Assembly: GCA_029260735.1 (NCBI GenBank)
Contig: JAJDCR010000044.1
Coordinates: 1 to 64,000 of the forward strand
Reading direction: 5' to 3'
Source of the DNA: Planctomycetota bacterium
Lineage (GTDB): Bacteria > Planctomycetota > Uabimicrobiia > Uabimicrobiales > Uabimicrobiaceae
DNA length: 64,000 bases
Notes under the pieces: generated by a model
Database searches by the model: none
What the model was told of the DNA's origin: nothing
Seen by the model: only the letters and a program-made list of their open reading frames with translations
Shown: in pieces, positions 55,846 to 64,000 of the stretch
How positions within the stretch are numbered: the first letter of the stretch is position 1
How the letters are laid out: every line of letters begins with the position of its first letter
Position numbers and translations under genes: made by a program

Positions 55846-58036
55846 ACCGAGCCCCGATATTATTAAAGCGCTTGTTTATAGGCTCTCGATATCGACGAAA
55901 AGAAAACAGAGTACTTGTCTGACTGCTTGTCCAAGAACCTCCTCGACAAACTTTTAATCCTTCTCCTTTTACAGGCCCCTGCGGATTAATAGAAGGCATA
56001 ACGCTATAGTAATCCTTCATATACCAATCAGAGCACCACTCCCAAACATTTCCTGCCATATTAAAGCATCCGTAAGGAGAAACACCTCTCTCCAAATTAT
56101 CTACAGGATAAGTGTAAATTTGTTTTACAACAGACTCCTTGTAGTTAAAACGGGCAAAAGATTCATCATTGAGAGGATCATCTCCCCAAGGAAAAATTCG
56201 TTTTGGCAGAGGATTTTCAATAAACCCAATCAAATTAGATTCGCCTTCCCAATCAGGAACCTGAAGCCCTCCTCGAGCGGCTTTTTCCCACTCTGCTTCA
56301 GTGGGAAGTCTTTTGCCTGCCCACTTCATGTACCCTTGGAATTCTAGCCAATTGACTCCTACGATCGGTTGTTCGTCTTTATTTATTTGATCGTTTTTAA
56401 TGTAACTAGGAATAGCAGCATTGGTCTCTTCTACGTATCTCATGTATTGCTTATTGCTTAACTCATATTTATCAATGTAGTAAGGATCGAGGTTAACGAG
56501 TTTTTCTGGCTGTTCATTTTTTTTCCCTTGTTTACTTCCTAAATAGAAGGGACCTTGAGGAACATGAGCCATGATACTTTGATCCTTTGTCCAGATATAC
56601 TCTCCTCGTGTTGAATTGCGCACCATTCCTTCGGGCATAGCTTCGCCAAACCAACCCAAACGATCAACAGGAATAGTCTTCACAGTCGTTTGAGGTATGG
56701 GGTCTTTTATTTTTTTAGTTTTTGAGTTGCTAATGAGTGTTTTGTCAGAGTTATCTCTGACTCCAAAGAGATAAGACAAACTGGAGGAATAAACTTCGAG
56801 GAAAAGCAGAAAAAACAAAAGCGTTACAATTAATGCATAACGCTTAGTTTGCCAAATATCCTTAGCCAACTCCCAAGCTTTTTCTGCAGGAGAAAGTTCA
56901 CCTTGCTCTTCCTGTTCTTCAGCTTCATTTTCTTGAAAAGCAGGGGGTCTACCAATATCATCTAAAAGAATGTTGCTTTCTTCTCGTAAAGATTCTTTTA
57001 GAGAATTAGCAATTTTTTTACTTTTATCACTAGAAAGATCAGAAGCAGGACTCATAGAATGAGACGCAGGAGTAGTTCCTTCCATCTTTGCGGCCACACC
57101 ATCGGAGAGATTCGCCTTCGCTTCCTCATAAGAGGCACGCGTTCTTCTTTTTGTATTCAAACGACTTTTTATAGGGTGCTTGTCCGTAGATTTCATCTTT
57201 GGGCTAGTTGTACTTTTCTTTTCGTTAGGTAGCAGAGAAGGGGAAGTTTTTGGAAAATCATTCTCTGGTTCTTCTTTTGGACTAACGTATTCGAAATTAC
57301 GGACAATATTGAGTTTGTCCTCTTTCTTTTTATCCAAGTCTTCTCCGCTAACTTTATCTTTTGCTTCGTCCCCAACAAACTCAAAATTAAGCAGAATTTT
57401 TGGATTTTCTTCTTTTTTTTCCTCTATTTCAGGTTTGGACTCTAATTCTTCGGGAGATTTTAAAGCAGGAAATTCTCCTTGTGAGGAACTCTTATTCCGA
57501 TCTGGCTCTAGTTCTTCGGGAGATTTTAAAGCGGGAAACTCTCCTTGCGAGGAGCTCTTATCCCGATCTGGTTCTAGTTCTTTGGGAGATTTTAAAGCGG
57601 GAAATTCTCCTTGCGAGGAACTCTTATTCCGATCTGGTTCTAATTCTCCTGAAGGTTTTAAAGCGGGAAGTTTTCCTTCGGAAGATATTGTTTTCTCTTC
57701 ATTGGAATCTAATGTTTCGGGAAGTTTTAAGTAAGGAAGTTCTCTTTCTTTAGTAGTTTTTTCATCTTCCAACGGAAGAACAAGAGTATCTTCATCTTCC
57801 GATATAGAATCAGAAGTCTCCCCTTTCAAAGGGGAAAGACCAGGAAAGGGATTTCCTTTTTCTTTCATTTTTTCGGTCATGGATTCCAAAGTAAATCGTT
57901 TCGTTCTTTTTTTCGCGGCCTTAGAGAGTTTACCTAAAGCACGGCCTTTAGAAAGAGAAAGATCCTTTGCTTCGGAGAAATCTTTCTTTTTTTTATCATC
58001 TTGAGAGTTTTGAAGAGATTTATGATTCTCATCCAT
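55835..58036 (-). CDS. FGE-sulfatase (SUMF1-like) domain protein with repeat-rich cytoplasmic region
   Basis: 733 residues. The N-terminal ~370 are charged and low-complexity, including three near-identical 22-residue units (KSSSQGEFPALKSPEELEPD type, about 57440-57660 in DNA). One membrane helix (ALIVTLLFFLLFLEVYSSSL, ~400) is followed by an exported FGE-type domain (~475-733): VPQGPFYLGSKQGK, YYIDKYELSNKQYMRYV, GKRLPTEAEWEKAARGG, GCFNMAGNVWEWCSDWY and RGGSWTSSQ. FGE proteins oxidise sulfatase cysteines, but many planctomycete members are only lectin/C-type-like; the catalytic Cys pair is not obvious here. First of an operon with the desaturase and phosphatase. Confidence 0.85.
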   Translation of the reverse strand: MDENHKSLQNSQDDKKKKDFSEAKDLSLSKGRALGKLSKAAKKRTKRFTLESMTEKMKEKGNPFPGLSPLKGETSDSISEDEDTLVLPLEDEKTTKERELPYLKLPETLDSNEEKTISSEGKLPALKPSGELEPDRNKSSSQGEFPALKSPKELEPDRDKSSSQGEFPALKSPEELEPDRNKSSSQGEFPALKSPEELESKPEIEEKKEENPKILLNFEFVGDEAKDKVSGEDLDKKKEDKLNIVRNFEYVSPKEEPENDFPKTSPSLLPNEKKSTTSPKMKSTDKHPIKSRLNTKRRTRASYEEAKANLSDGVAAKMEGTTPASHSMSPASDLSSDKSKKIANSLKESLREESNILLDDIGRPPAFQENEAEEQEEQGELSPAEKAWELAKDIWQTKRYALIVTLLFFLLFLEVYSSSLSYLFGVRDNSDKTLISNSKTKKIKDPIPQTTVKTIPVDRLGWFGEAMPEGMVRNSTRGEYIWTKDQSIMAHVPQGPFYLGSKQGKKNEQPEKLVNLDPYYIDKYELSNKQYMRYVEETNAAIPSYIKNDQINKDEQPIVGVNWLEFQGYMKWAGKRLPTEAEWEKAARGGLQVPDWEGESNLIGFIENPLPKRIFPWGDDPLNDESFARFNYKESVVKQIYTYPVDNLERGVSPYGCFNMAGNVWEWCSDWYMKDYYSVMPSINPQGPVKGEGLKVCRGGSWTSSQTSTLFSFRRYREPINKRFNNIGARFAK

Positions 58037-58276
58037 TCGCTAGCCTCTTACCTTAGAAAAAACTACTTAAGGAAGGAAATAATCACTCATTTAATATTAG
58101 AAAACTGTAATGAAAAACTTAGAAAATGTTTTTTACTACTCAAATGAGGTTGTATAACTATAAAATAATATCTAAAATCAGCTTTTGCAAGACATTTTTA
58201 CTCTCTATCGCAGAAGGTAAAATAATATTTTAGCACAACATAATCAAAAACCAGCCCATAGTAAGGATAAATCAAA

Positions 58277-59080
58277 ATGTCTTCTTTTTCTAAAGTTGCT
58301 GAGGAAGCTGCTCATTTGGCAGGAAAAATCATTTTACAATATTTTGGATCCAACCACAAGACTTGGACAAAGGACACCCAGTCTAATTTAGTGACTGAGG
58401 TAGATCTCAAAGCAGAAAAAGCCATTGTTTCACATATTCAACAGAACTTTCCAGGGCACTCTTTCTTAGCCGAGGAAAGTTGGCGCGACTCTCTTAACTC
58501 GGAACATCTTTGGATAATCGATCCTCTAGATGGCACAAATAACTTTGCTAATCGTATCCCCCATTTTTGCGTTTCTATTGCTTATGCTCAAAAAGGAGAA
58601 GTGTTATTAGGTGTTATCTATAATCCAGTAAGCCTTGATTTGTATGTGGCAGAAAAAGGGAAGGGGGCATTTTGCAATGGAGAGAAAATCCAAGTTTCTC
58701 CTGCAAAAAATTTGTCTGAGTCTGTCATTGGAACAGGTTTCTACTACGAACGAGGTGTGGTTTTGGAAAACACATTAACCGCTTTACTAAAGTTATTTCA
58801 AAATGGAATTCAAGGTATGAGACGTTTTGGCTCAGCTGCCCTTGACCTATGTTTCGTTGCCCAAGGAAGTTTTGGTGCTTTTTTTGAATATAAGCTCATG
58901 CCTTGGGATTTTTCGGCAGGAGCTCTTATTGTCGAAGAAGCTGGGGGAAAAGTGAGCGATTGCCTTGGTCGTCCACTTTCATTAGAAAAAGAAGCGGGAG
59001 TAGTCGCAGCATCTCCCTTTTTGTATGCTGAGTTAATGAAAACTATCTCTCCACTGTATCCTGGAGTAAAAGAAAAGTAA
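58277..59080 (+). CDS. suhB: Inositol monophosphatase family protein
   Basis: 267 residues. The Mg-binding motifs are SNLVTEVDLKAEKAI, LAEESW, the IMPase signature WIIDPLDGTNNFA (~res 85) and the C-terminal WDFSAGALIVEEAGGKVSD. Dephosphorylates inositol-1-phosphate or related sugar phosphates. The start is ATG 58277. It is followed by PH-like and epimerase genes on the same strand, 214 and 19 bases apart, so at least the last two form an operon. Confidence 0.9.
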   Translation: MSSFSKVAEEAAHLAGKIILQYFGSNHKTWTKDTQSNLVTEVDLKAEKAIVSHIQQNFPGHSFLAEESWRDSLNSEHLWIIDPLDGTNNFANRIPHFCVSIAYAQKGEVLLGVIYNPVSLDLYVAEKGKGAFCNGEKIQVSPAKNLSESVIGTGFYYERGVVLENTLTALLKLFQNGIQGMRRFGSAALDLCFVAQGSFGAFFEYKLMPWDFSAGALIVEEAGGKVSDCLGRPLSLEKEAGVVAASPFLYAELMKTISPLYPGVKEK

Positions 59081-59294
59081 TTTTAAAGCTTCAAAATTTA
59101 CAAAAACTATCATTTAAATCACTTAGCAAGAAAAGCAAATTTTTGCCTTTTGCTGTTGACTGAGGCCCTAAATTGGTATATCCTATAAAATCTTTAGATA
59201 AAAATTCTTGCGCCGCCACTTAGGGTCTACTTGCAAACATCCTAATTTACGATATATCTGGGTATCTCTTGGTCTTCTATTCAAAGGCAAATAC

Positions 59295-60347
59295 ATGACG
59301 GAAGTTGAAGCCCCTCCCTTGCCATCCACAATAATTGGCTATAAGCCTGCTACACGTAACTACTTGCTGCAAGCAACAGGGTTTATTATTGTTTGTTGCG
59401 GAGTTATGTATTTTTTAAAGTCATACCTTACAATTTCCATACTGCTGGTAGTAGGAAGTGCAATGGTCGAGGTTTGGTGGAAAACAAAGACCAAGATATC
59501 TTTTTCAAGTGAATCGATCCAAGTGAACAAGCTCTCCATTCCCTGGAATGAAGTAACAAAGGTAATTAGATGGGGTCCGTTAGGTATTCCCTTTACTCCT
59601 TTAAAGTACAACGGAGTAAGAATATACAAAGAAAATAAACTCGTCACTTCCATCAACTCTACCTACCGAGGCTTTGAGCAACTAGAAACTTTTCTGGAAG
59701 AGAAAAAATACTCCTCTTTTGATGAGAATTCTTGGTGCGAATACCCTCCTGTTGTTGTTCGAGCTGCGCGCTATTTGGTTGCATTTTTGTACGCCATCTC
59801 TTTTGTCATTATCCTTTCTTTTTTGGCCATTTTAATTCTTTTGGTCATTGCAGCAGGGTATTTTATGTACAGGCGCTTCACCCAAATGCATAAAGATGGA
59901 AAAGCCTTGCCTGAGGATGCCTGGGTTACAGTAATGAGTTGCTTAGCTGTATTCCTTCTCTTTGGCCTTTTAGAATACTTTCCTTTCCTCCAGTTACTTT
60001 TGGGTTGTATTGTTGCCCTTGCCATTATCTGGCTACCGTGGAAACCCAGCGCGTTATGGGTTGGTTCGGAAGCTCTCTTTGTCGGATCTAAAAAAGCCTA
60101 TCCCCTCAGACATCTTCGCACTATTCGAGAAGTATCGAAGTTCTTCATTTTTAAGTTTTGGGAGCTAAGCTTCGCCAACGGAACAGTGAAAATTTACCCT
60201 TTCTTGGAAAATTTTGCCAGCTTCAAAACGGAAGTAGAAAAAAGCTGGAGCAACGTTCAAAAAAATCTCCAAGGCAAAACATTAACAGAAGAAGAATCCG
60301 AAATAGTTTCTCCCGAAGAAGAAGCTTTACGTCTTCAAAAAAACTAA
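59295..60347 (+). CDS. Membrane protein with two PH-like domains
   Basis: 350 residues from ATG 59295 (AAAGGCAA upstream; an earlier codon at 59208 is unlikely). Two hydrophobic pairs (YLLQATGFIIVCCGVMYFL, SYLTISILLVVGSAMVEVWW; and VVRAARYLVAFLYAISFVII, ILLVIAAGYF) alternate with beta-sheet units typical of bacterial PH domains: KTKISFSSESIQVNKLSIPW and WVGSEALFVGSKKAYPLRHL. A role in membrane envelope maintenance is guessed from family. It ends 19 bases before the epimerase-like gene. Confidence 0.7.
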   Translation: MTEVEAPPLPSTIIGYKPATRNYLLQATGFIIVCCGVMYFLKSYLTISILLVVGSAMVEVWWKTKTKISFSSESIQVNKLSIPWNEVTKVIRWGPLGIPFTPLKYNGVRIYKENKLVTSINSTYRGFEQLETFLEEKKYSSFDENSWCEYPPVVVRAARYLVAFLYAISFVIILSFLAILILLVIAAGYFMYRRFTQMHKDGKALPEDAWVTVMSCLAVFLLFGLLEYFPFLQLLLGCIVALAIIWLPWKPSALWVGSEALFVGSKKAYPLRHLRTIREVSKFFIFKFWELSFANGTVKIYPFLENFASFKTEVEKSWSNVQKNLQGKTLTEEESEIVSPEEEALRLQKN

Positions 60348-60366
60348 ACTGGTTATTTCCTAAGAC

Positions 60367-62709
60367 ATGTATTCAATAAACTCTACCCCTGACCCTGACC
60401 TACTCTTTTCTTACCATTTAGATACTCTTTTTCAAGAGCTCCATTATTTAGAAAACTCTTGGATTTGGAAAAAAGAGAAACCTTGTCTTCTTGTAACAGG
60501 AGCAGAAAATTGGCTAGGTCATTATCTTCTTCATATTTTAAGTGAGCTTGATTTTCCGTTAAGATTGGTAGCTTTGGGGCAAAGTGATTTGCCTGATTAC
60601 TTGAAAAACGAACGCTATCAAAAAATCGAGTACCAAACATCTCTTTCATTGGAAGATCTCAAAAAAAATATCGCCCATTTTCAACCAGATTTAATTTTAA
60701 ATGCTGCTAATATTCGTGACTTAAAAGAAAATAGCTTCACTCGGCTTTATGAGCAAAATGTAAAACATAGTGAAGTAGTTTGCGAAACAGCTATTAGTCA
60801 TAACGTTGCTCGAATCATAATGTTTTCAGATAGTACGGTTTATGGGCCTGGAGAAGAGATTGCTAAAGAAGACCATGAACTAAACCCTGTCTTAAATTTA
60901 GGTAAGAGTTTTTGGGAAGCCGAACAAATTGCATCTTGCTATCATCAACCAGGCAAAACAGAGATCTATCATCTTCGTCTAGCTCCTTGCTATGGCCCAC
61001 TCATCACTTATGGAGCAACCTACCTTGCTTATCTAATGTCCCAAGGAATTCTTCTGGGATGCCCAGAGAATATCGACCAAGAAATCTCTGTTATCCATGG
61101 CAAAGATATTGCTTTAGCCGCTTTTCTGATAGCTTTTGCCCCAAACCCCGGCTACCGTGTTTTCAATATCGCCGGAGAAAGTACGAGCCTAGGACAACTA
61201 CTTCGTCTCATAGAACCGCTCATAGAAAAAAAGAAATTTCTTGGTTTTTCATCTCGTTTGTGTCAAATAATGCAAGTGGGTTATCAGAAGGAAATAGTTT
61301 TACCCCAAAGCTTACTTCAGTTCATGGGAAAATTTTCAGAAAACTGGGCAGAATTTTTAGACTATGCTCGGTTTGAAAAGAATGCCCCCTACTTTAATCA
61401 AAGAGTTGCCCAGTATATTAAAAATCTAAGACCCTTATCAAACAAACGCTTAAAAGACATGCTCGCTTGGACTCCCGAAAACACTTTAGCAGAAATTCCC
61501 CAGACTATAGCATATTGGGAAAAAGAAAACTGGCAATCTTGGCAAACGGAAAAAACAAGCACTCCCTATGAAACAAAAGTTTTAATTCCACTTTTTGATA
61601 GTGTCAGTGAAATGGTAGAGTCCTTGCAAAAATATTCGGGAGAAAAAAGAAAAGAAACTCCTTATAAGTTAATTGATACCTTAGACGTTGAAGTTGATCT
61701 AAAATCTTTATGGATTCTCGTTGAAAGAGTAAAAAGCCAACTGCCAACGATTCTTCTTCATCAGCGAAAAAATAAGAAACACTTTTTAGAGATTTTTTTC
61801 TTAATTAAAAAGAATTTTCTTCTTTTATTAAAACATGAACACAGTATCGCTGATCGGAAACACCCCCATAACACTTCTCAAAAAATAAAATGGCTAACTC
61901 AAAGAATAGGTGAAGTGAACGGGGAAAAACTCACTCACTACGCAACCATTAGTGTCTTGACCCACTTGATTTTACAAATTCGTCGTTACCAAAAAGAATA
62001 TGCAACTTTTCTAAAACTCTTTCCCAATAAAAGCTATGGATTCTTTTTAGGAAGTGATATTGGAGACATTGGAATTGTTATCAAAATCAAAAACGGCCAA
62101 GCTAAGGTTCTTTTTTTGCGAAAACAAATAGATCAATTTCCCCACTCTTGGTACTTTCCTAAAAGAGTGGCTGAATTCAAAAAAATTGCCAACTTAGATA
62201 TTGCCTTAGGAGTTCGTTTAGAAAAACTTATTTCTGATCTAGGACAAAACTCTTTACCAGAAAGCTTTTTACAAAATTTTGGTAGTGATTACCTGCTCAC
62301 TAATATCAAGAAAGAGTATCTAGAAATGATCGGAAGCAAAGCGAGTGGAAGCCCCATCACTCACTATCTTTTTATCAATCGTAATGGCAAAGTTGACTTT
62401 GGTTTCCACTTTATCCAAGGACAGATAAAAGTAGTAAATAATTCTTACATTAACTACATCAACGTCCTAAAAGATGAGTTTAAAGAAACCGAAGCGATCA
62501 TTCAAATAGTCCGAAAAGTTTCTCAAGGAAAAGAAGAGCTTGCTTTTTTTAAAATCAAGACAATTAAACGACTCCTCGCAGAAATCACCTCTCTCGCCCG
62601 CGTTCCTCGGGTTATCCTAAAGTTTTTCGAACGCTCGAATGGAAACGGTGCCAAGAAAAGCAAAAAAGAGAATAAGGAAAATACCGAGAAAGAAGAGAAG
62701 TCTAGTTAG
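60367..62709 (+). CDS. NAD-dependent epimerase/dehydratase fused to a large unknown domain
   Basis: 780 residues. The N-terminal ~320 are an extended short-chain dehydrogenase: Rossmann LLVTGAENWLGHYLLHIL (GxxxxLG variant), DLILNAANIRDL, FSDSTVYGPGEE with the Tyr, and YRVFNIAGEST. It resembles dTDP-4-dehydrorhamnose reductase/NDP-sugar epimerases. Residues ~330-780 are helical and beta-rich with no recognised family (TILLHQRKNKKHFLEIFF, NKSYGFFLGSDIGDIGIVI, LFINRNGKVDFGFHF), and the end is strongly lysine/glutamate-rich (KKSKKENKENTEKEEK). The fusion suggests a sugar-modifying enzyme tethered to a regulatory or partner domain. Confidence 0.75.
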   Translation: MYSINSTPDPDLLFSYHLDTLFQELHYLENSWIWKKEKPCLLVTGAENWLGHYLLHILSELDFPLRLVALGQSDLPDYLKNERYQKIEYQTSLSLEDLKKNIAHFQPDLILNAANIRDLKENSFTRLYEQNVKHSEVVCETAISHNVARIIMFSDSTVYGPGEEIAKEDHELNPVLNLGKSFWEAEQIASCYHQPGKTEIYHLRLAPCYGPLITYGATYLAYLMSQGILLGCPENIDQEISVIHGKDIALAAFLIAFAPNPGYRVFNIAGESTSLGQLLRLIEPLIEKKKFLGFSSRLCQIMQVGYQKEIVLPQSLLQFMGKFSENWAEFLDYARFEKNAPYFNQRVAQYIKNLRPLSNKRLKDMLAWTPENTLAEIPQTIAYWEKENWQSWQTEKTSTPYETKVLIPLFDSVSEMVESLQKYSGEKRKETPYKLIDTLDVEVDLKSLWILVERVKSQLPTILLHQRKNKKHFLEIFFLIKKNFLLLLKHEHSIADRKHPHNTSQKIKWLTQRIGEVNGEKLTHYATISVLTHLILQIRRYQKEYATFLKLFPNKSYGFFLGSDIGDIGIVIKIKNGQAKVLFLRKQIDQFPHSWYFPKRVAEFKKIANLDIALGVRLEKLISDLGQNSLPESFLQNFGSDYLLTNIKKEYLEMIGSKASGSPITHYLFINRNGKVDFGFHFIQGQIKVVNNSYINYINVLKDEFKETEAIIQIVRKVSQGKEELAFFKIKTIKRLLAEITSLARVPRVILKFFERSNGNGAKKSKKENKENTEKEEKSS

Positions 62710-62769
62710 GGAGTTTTGGAAGAGCAGTGGGGGAATTTTGAAAGAGGGATGGGGTATTATTGGGTGGCG

Positions 62770-63115
62770 AGCTTTGGGTCAACTGCTGTTGAAATAAGAA
62801 ATTTTTTTGGGTTTATTGGTCGCGTAGCGACAGAGGTACGTAGCCAGGGCATTTATGCCCTGGAATAAGTACGTAGCCAGGGCATTTATGCCCTGGAATA
62901 AGTACGTAGCCAGGGCATTTATGCCCTGGAATAAGATCAATAAAGGATTACGTGCCGTAGGTACGTCGGATATTAATTTCCTCGGTACCTACGGCACCAA
63001 ATTTCTTTCTATACCTTTATTTCCAGGGGTTAAAACCTACGTTCTCCCACTGCTCCGCAGTGAATACCTTCTCCATTCTTATTTCAACAATAGATAAGCC
63101 AAAACCCTCCAGGGC
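62770..63115. repeat. Composite palindromic intergenic repeat, copy 3 (inverted, expanded)
   Basis: Opposite orientation to copies 1 and 2. It starts with AACTGCTGTTGAAATAAG (62779 on), then GGTCGCGTAGCGAC, CGTAGCCAGGGCATTTATGC units, a GTGCCGTAGGTAC…GTACCTACGGCAC pair (about 62951-62998), CCAGGGGTT and CACTGCTCCGCAGTG (about 63047-63062), ending in TTATTTCAACAATAG and AAGCCAAAACCCTCC. Lies between the epimerase-like and transketolase genes. Confidence 0.8.
62837..62935. repeat. Exact 33-bp tandem triplication inside copy 3
   Basis: Three contiguous 33-base units starting TACGTAGCCAGGGCATTTAT at 62837, 62870 and 62903, each with the palindrome CCAGGGCATTTATGCCCTGG. The units are identical, pointing to recent slippage or recombination. 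The open frame crossing them (MPWNKYVARAF repeated) is a product of the repeat. Confidence 0.85.
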
Positions 63116-63123
63116 ATATATCT

Positions 63124-64000
63124 CTAGACAAGCAAAGCCTTCGCTTTCTCAACAACATTCTCCATATTAAAGCCCAGCTTTTCGTAGACAATCTGCCAAG
63201 GAGCGGAAGCTCCAAATCTATCTAGAGCAATAATATCGCCCTTTTTACCAACATAGCGTTCCCATCCTAAACGAATTCCTGCTTCGATGATTAAGCGAGG
63301 AGTTTCTAGAGGAAGCACTTCGTTTTGATATTCTGTACTTTGTTGTTCAAAAAGTTCCCAGCAAGGCATAGAAACTACTCTGACCGAGATGTTCTCTTGA
63401 GCGAGTTCTTTTTGGGCAGATAAGGCTAAGTGGACCTCTGAACCTGTGGCAATGATAACCAAGGCTGGGTTTTCACTATCAGAGAGAATATAAGCTCCAT
63501 GAGGTAAGCCCTGCCTGGTTGTTTCTTGTGATAAAATGGGAAGTTTCTGACGAGTTAAGGCTAAAGCAACAGGGCCTTTGCTCTGAAGAGCAACTTGCCA
63601 AGCAGCGGCAGTTTCGTTGGCATCTGCTGGCCGAATAACAGTAAAACCAGGTATAGCTCGCAAACTCATAAGCTGTTCGACAGCTTGGTGAGTGGGGCCA
63701 TCTTCGCCCAAACAAATACTATCATGAGTAAAAACGAAAAGAGATTGAGTTTCCATAAGAGCAGCAAGACGCAAAGAAGGCTTCATATAGTCCGCGAAGA
63801 CCAAAAAAGTAGCTCCAAAAGGGATTACCCCTTTGTGTAAAGCCATTCCATTAACTGCGGCCGCCATAGCATGCTCACGAATTCCAAAATGAAAGTTACG
63901 GCCCCTTCGGTTTTCAGCGCTAAAGCTCTCATTCTTTTTGAAGGTGGTCATCGTGGAAGGAGCTAGGTCTGCAGACCCCCCTAGAAAATAACCTACCTTG
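63124..64000 (-). CDS. tkt: Transketolase, C-terminal part (5' end outside window)
   Basis: The minus strand reads GSADLAPSTMTTFKKN at the window edge, then RNFHFGIREHAMAAAVNGMA, FSHDSI-like FVFTHDSICLGEDGPTHQA, LRAIPGFTVIRPADANETAA and VIIATGSEVHLAL, ending at 63124. These are the pyrimidine-binding and C-terminal domains of transketolase, which moves two-carbon units between sugar phosphates using thiamine diphosphate. The reading frame continues past base 64000, so the thiamine-binding N-terminus is not seen. Confidence 0.93.
   Translation of the reverse strand, partial: KVGYFLGGSADLAPSTMTTFKKNESFSAENRRGRNFHFGIREHAMAAAVNGMALHKGVIPFGATFLVFADYMKPSLRLAALMETQSLFVFTHDSICLGEDGPTHQAVEQLMSLRAIPGFTVIRPADANETAAAWQVALQSKGPVALALTRQKLPILSQETTRQGLPHGAYILSDSENPALVIIATGSEVHLALSAQKELAQENISVRVVSMPCWELFEQQSTEYQNEVLPLETPRLIIEAGIRLGWERYVGKKGDIIALDRFGASAPWQIVYEKLGFNMENVVEKAKALLV

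Noticed and set aside
57180..57753. Long plus-strand frames opposite the FGE-domain gene
   Set aside because: Antisense reading of the 66-bp coding repeats; serine-rich artefact without a start signal.
62837..62935. CRISPR array
   Set aside because: The three units are directly adjacent with no variable spacers and no cas genes are near.
62855..63097. Plus-strand frame MPWNKYVARAF repeated
   Set aside because: Translation of the 33-bp tandem hairpin repeat, not a gene.
1..64000. tRNA or rRNA genes
   Set aside because: I scanned the intergenic gaps for cloverleaf arms with the TTCGA-type loop and for conserved rRNA blocks, and found none that could be supported.

Overview
The window is AT-rich DNA from a bacterium that looks like a member of the Planctomycetota or a close PVC relative. 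The clues are two very large Pkn-type Ser/Thr kinases with WD40 tails, two PEP-CTERM-anchored secreted proteins, a double-length four-ABC-domain UvrA, an FGE-sulfatase-domain membrane protein, and a Rieske/cytochrome b operon with an octahaem HAO-like protein. Several proteins have eukaryote-like architecture: an EF-hand/glutaminase/ankyrin protein, a GT7-type galactosyltransferase and an ACE-like M2 peptidase. A lineage such as Uabimicrobium is possible, but that is a guess from gene content; no rRNA or other taxonomic marker is present.

Region 1 (1-17.4 kb) is an accessory, defence-island-like segment. It holds a group II intron whose maturase is split by a one-base frameshift, a decayed 5' fragment of a type I methyltransferase gene (hsdM), an AIPR-family abortive-infection-type protein, and remnants of a regulator and of an unknown gene. 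Next comes a tightly packed five-gene operon (5285-15908): an SF1 helicase with a very long coiled-coil insertion, a protein with a C-terminal Ppx/GppA-like ASKHA domain, a coiled-coil protein, a ClpB-D2-like AAA+ ATPase, and a radical-SAM activase-like protein. I know no name for this combination and regard it as the best candidate for an undescribed conflict or quality-control system. A broken PD-(D/E)XK transposase and a MITE-like palindromic element close the region.

Region 2 (17.4-31.5 kb) carries a secreted EEP-fold phosphodiesterase, a solute-binding lipoprotein with a sensor kinase, an unknown secreted helical protein, an M2 peptidase, a LapA-like protein, and an operon of kinase-WD40, NUDIX hydrolase and GT7 glycosyltransferase.

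Region 3 (31.7-46.5 kb) has a PEP-CTERM protein, the Rieske/cytochrome b/octahaem respiratory operon, a kinase-glutaminase operon, a hybrid kinase with a REC-Hpt partner (a likely phosphorelay), a methyltransferase and a second PEP-CTERM protein.

Region 4 (46.8-64 kb) carries uvrA, a membrane protein, a subtilisin-like protease, an FGE-domain/desaturase/low-molecular-weight phosphatase operon, an inositol-monophosphatase/PH-like/epimerase operon, and the 3' part of a transketolase gene that runs off the window.

There are six convergent (tail-to-tail) gene junctions. Five hold elaborate palindromic repeat elements from three families and the sixth holds a perfect bidirectional hairpin. The five divergent junctions hold none. 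This suggests that the repeats act as, or are tolerated as, bidirectional terminators.
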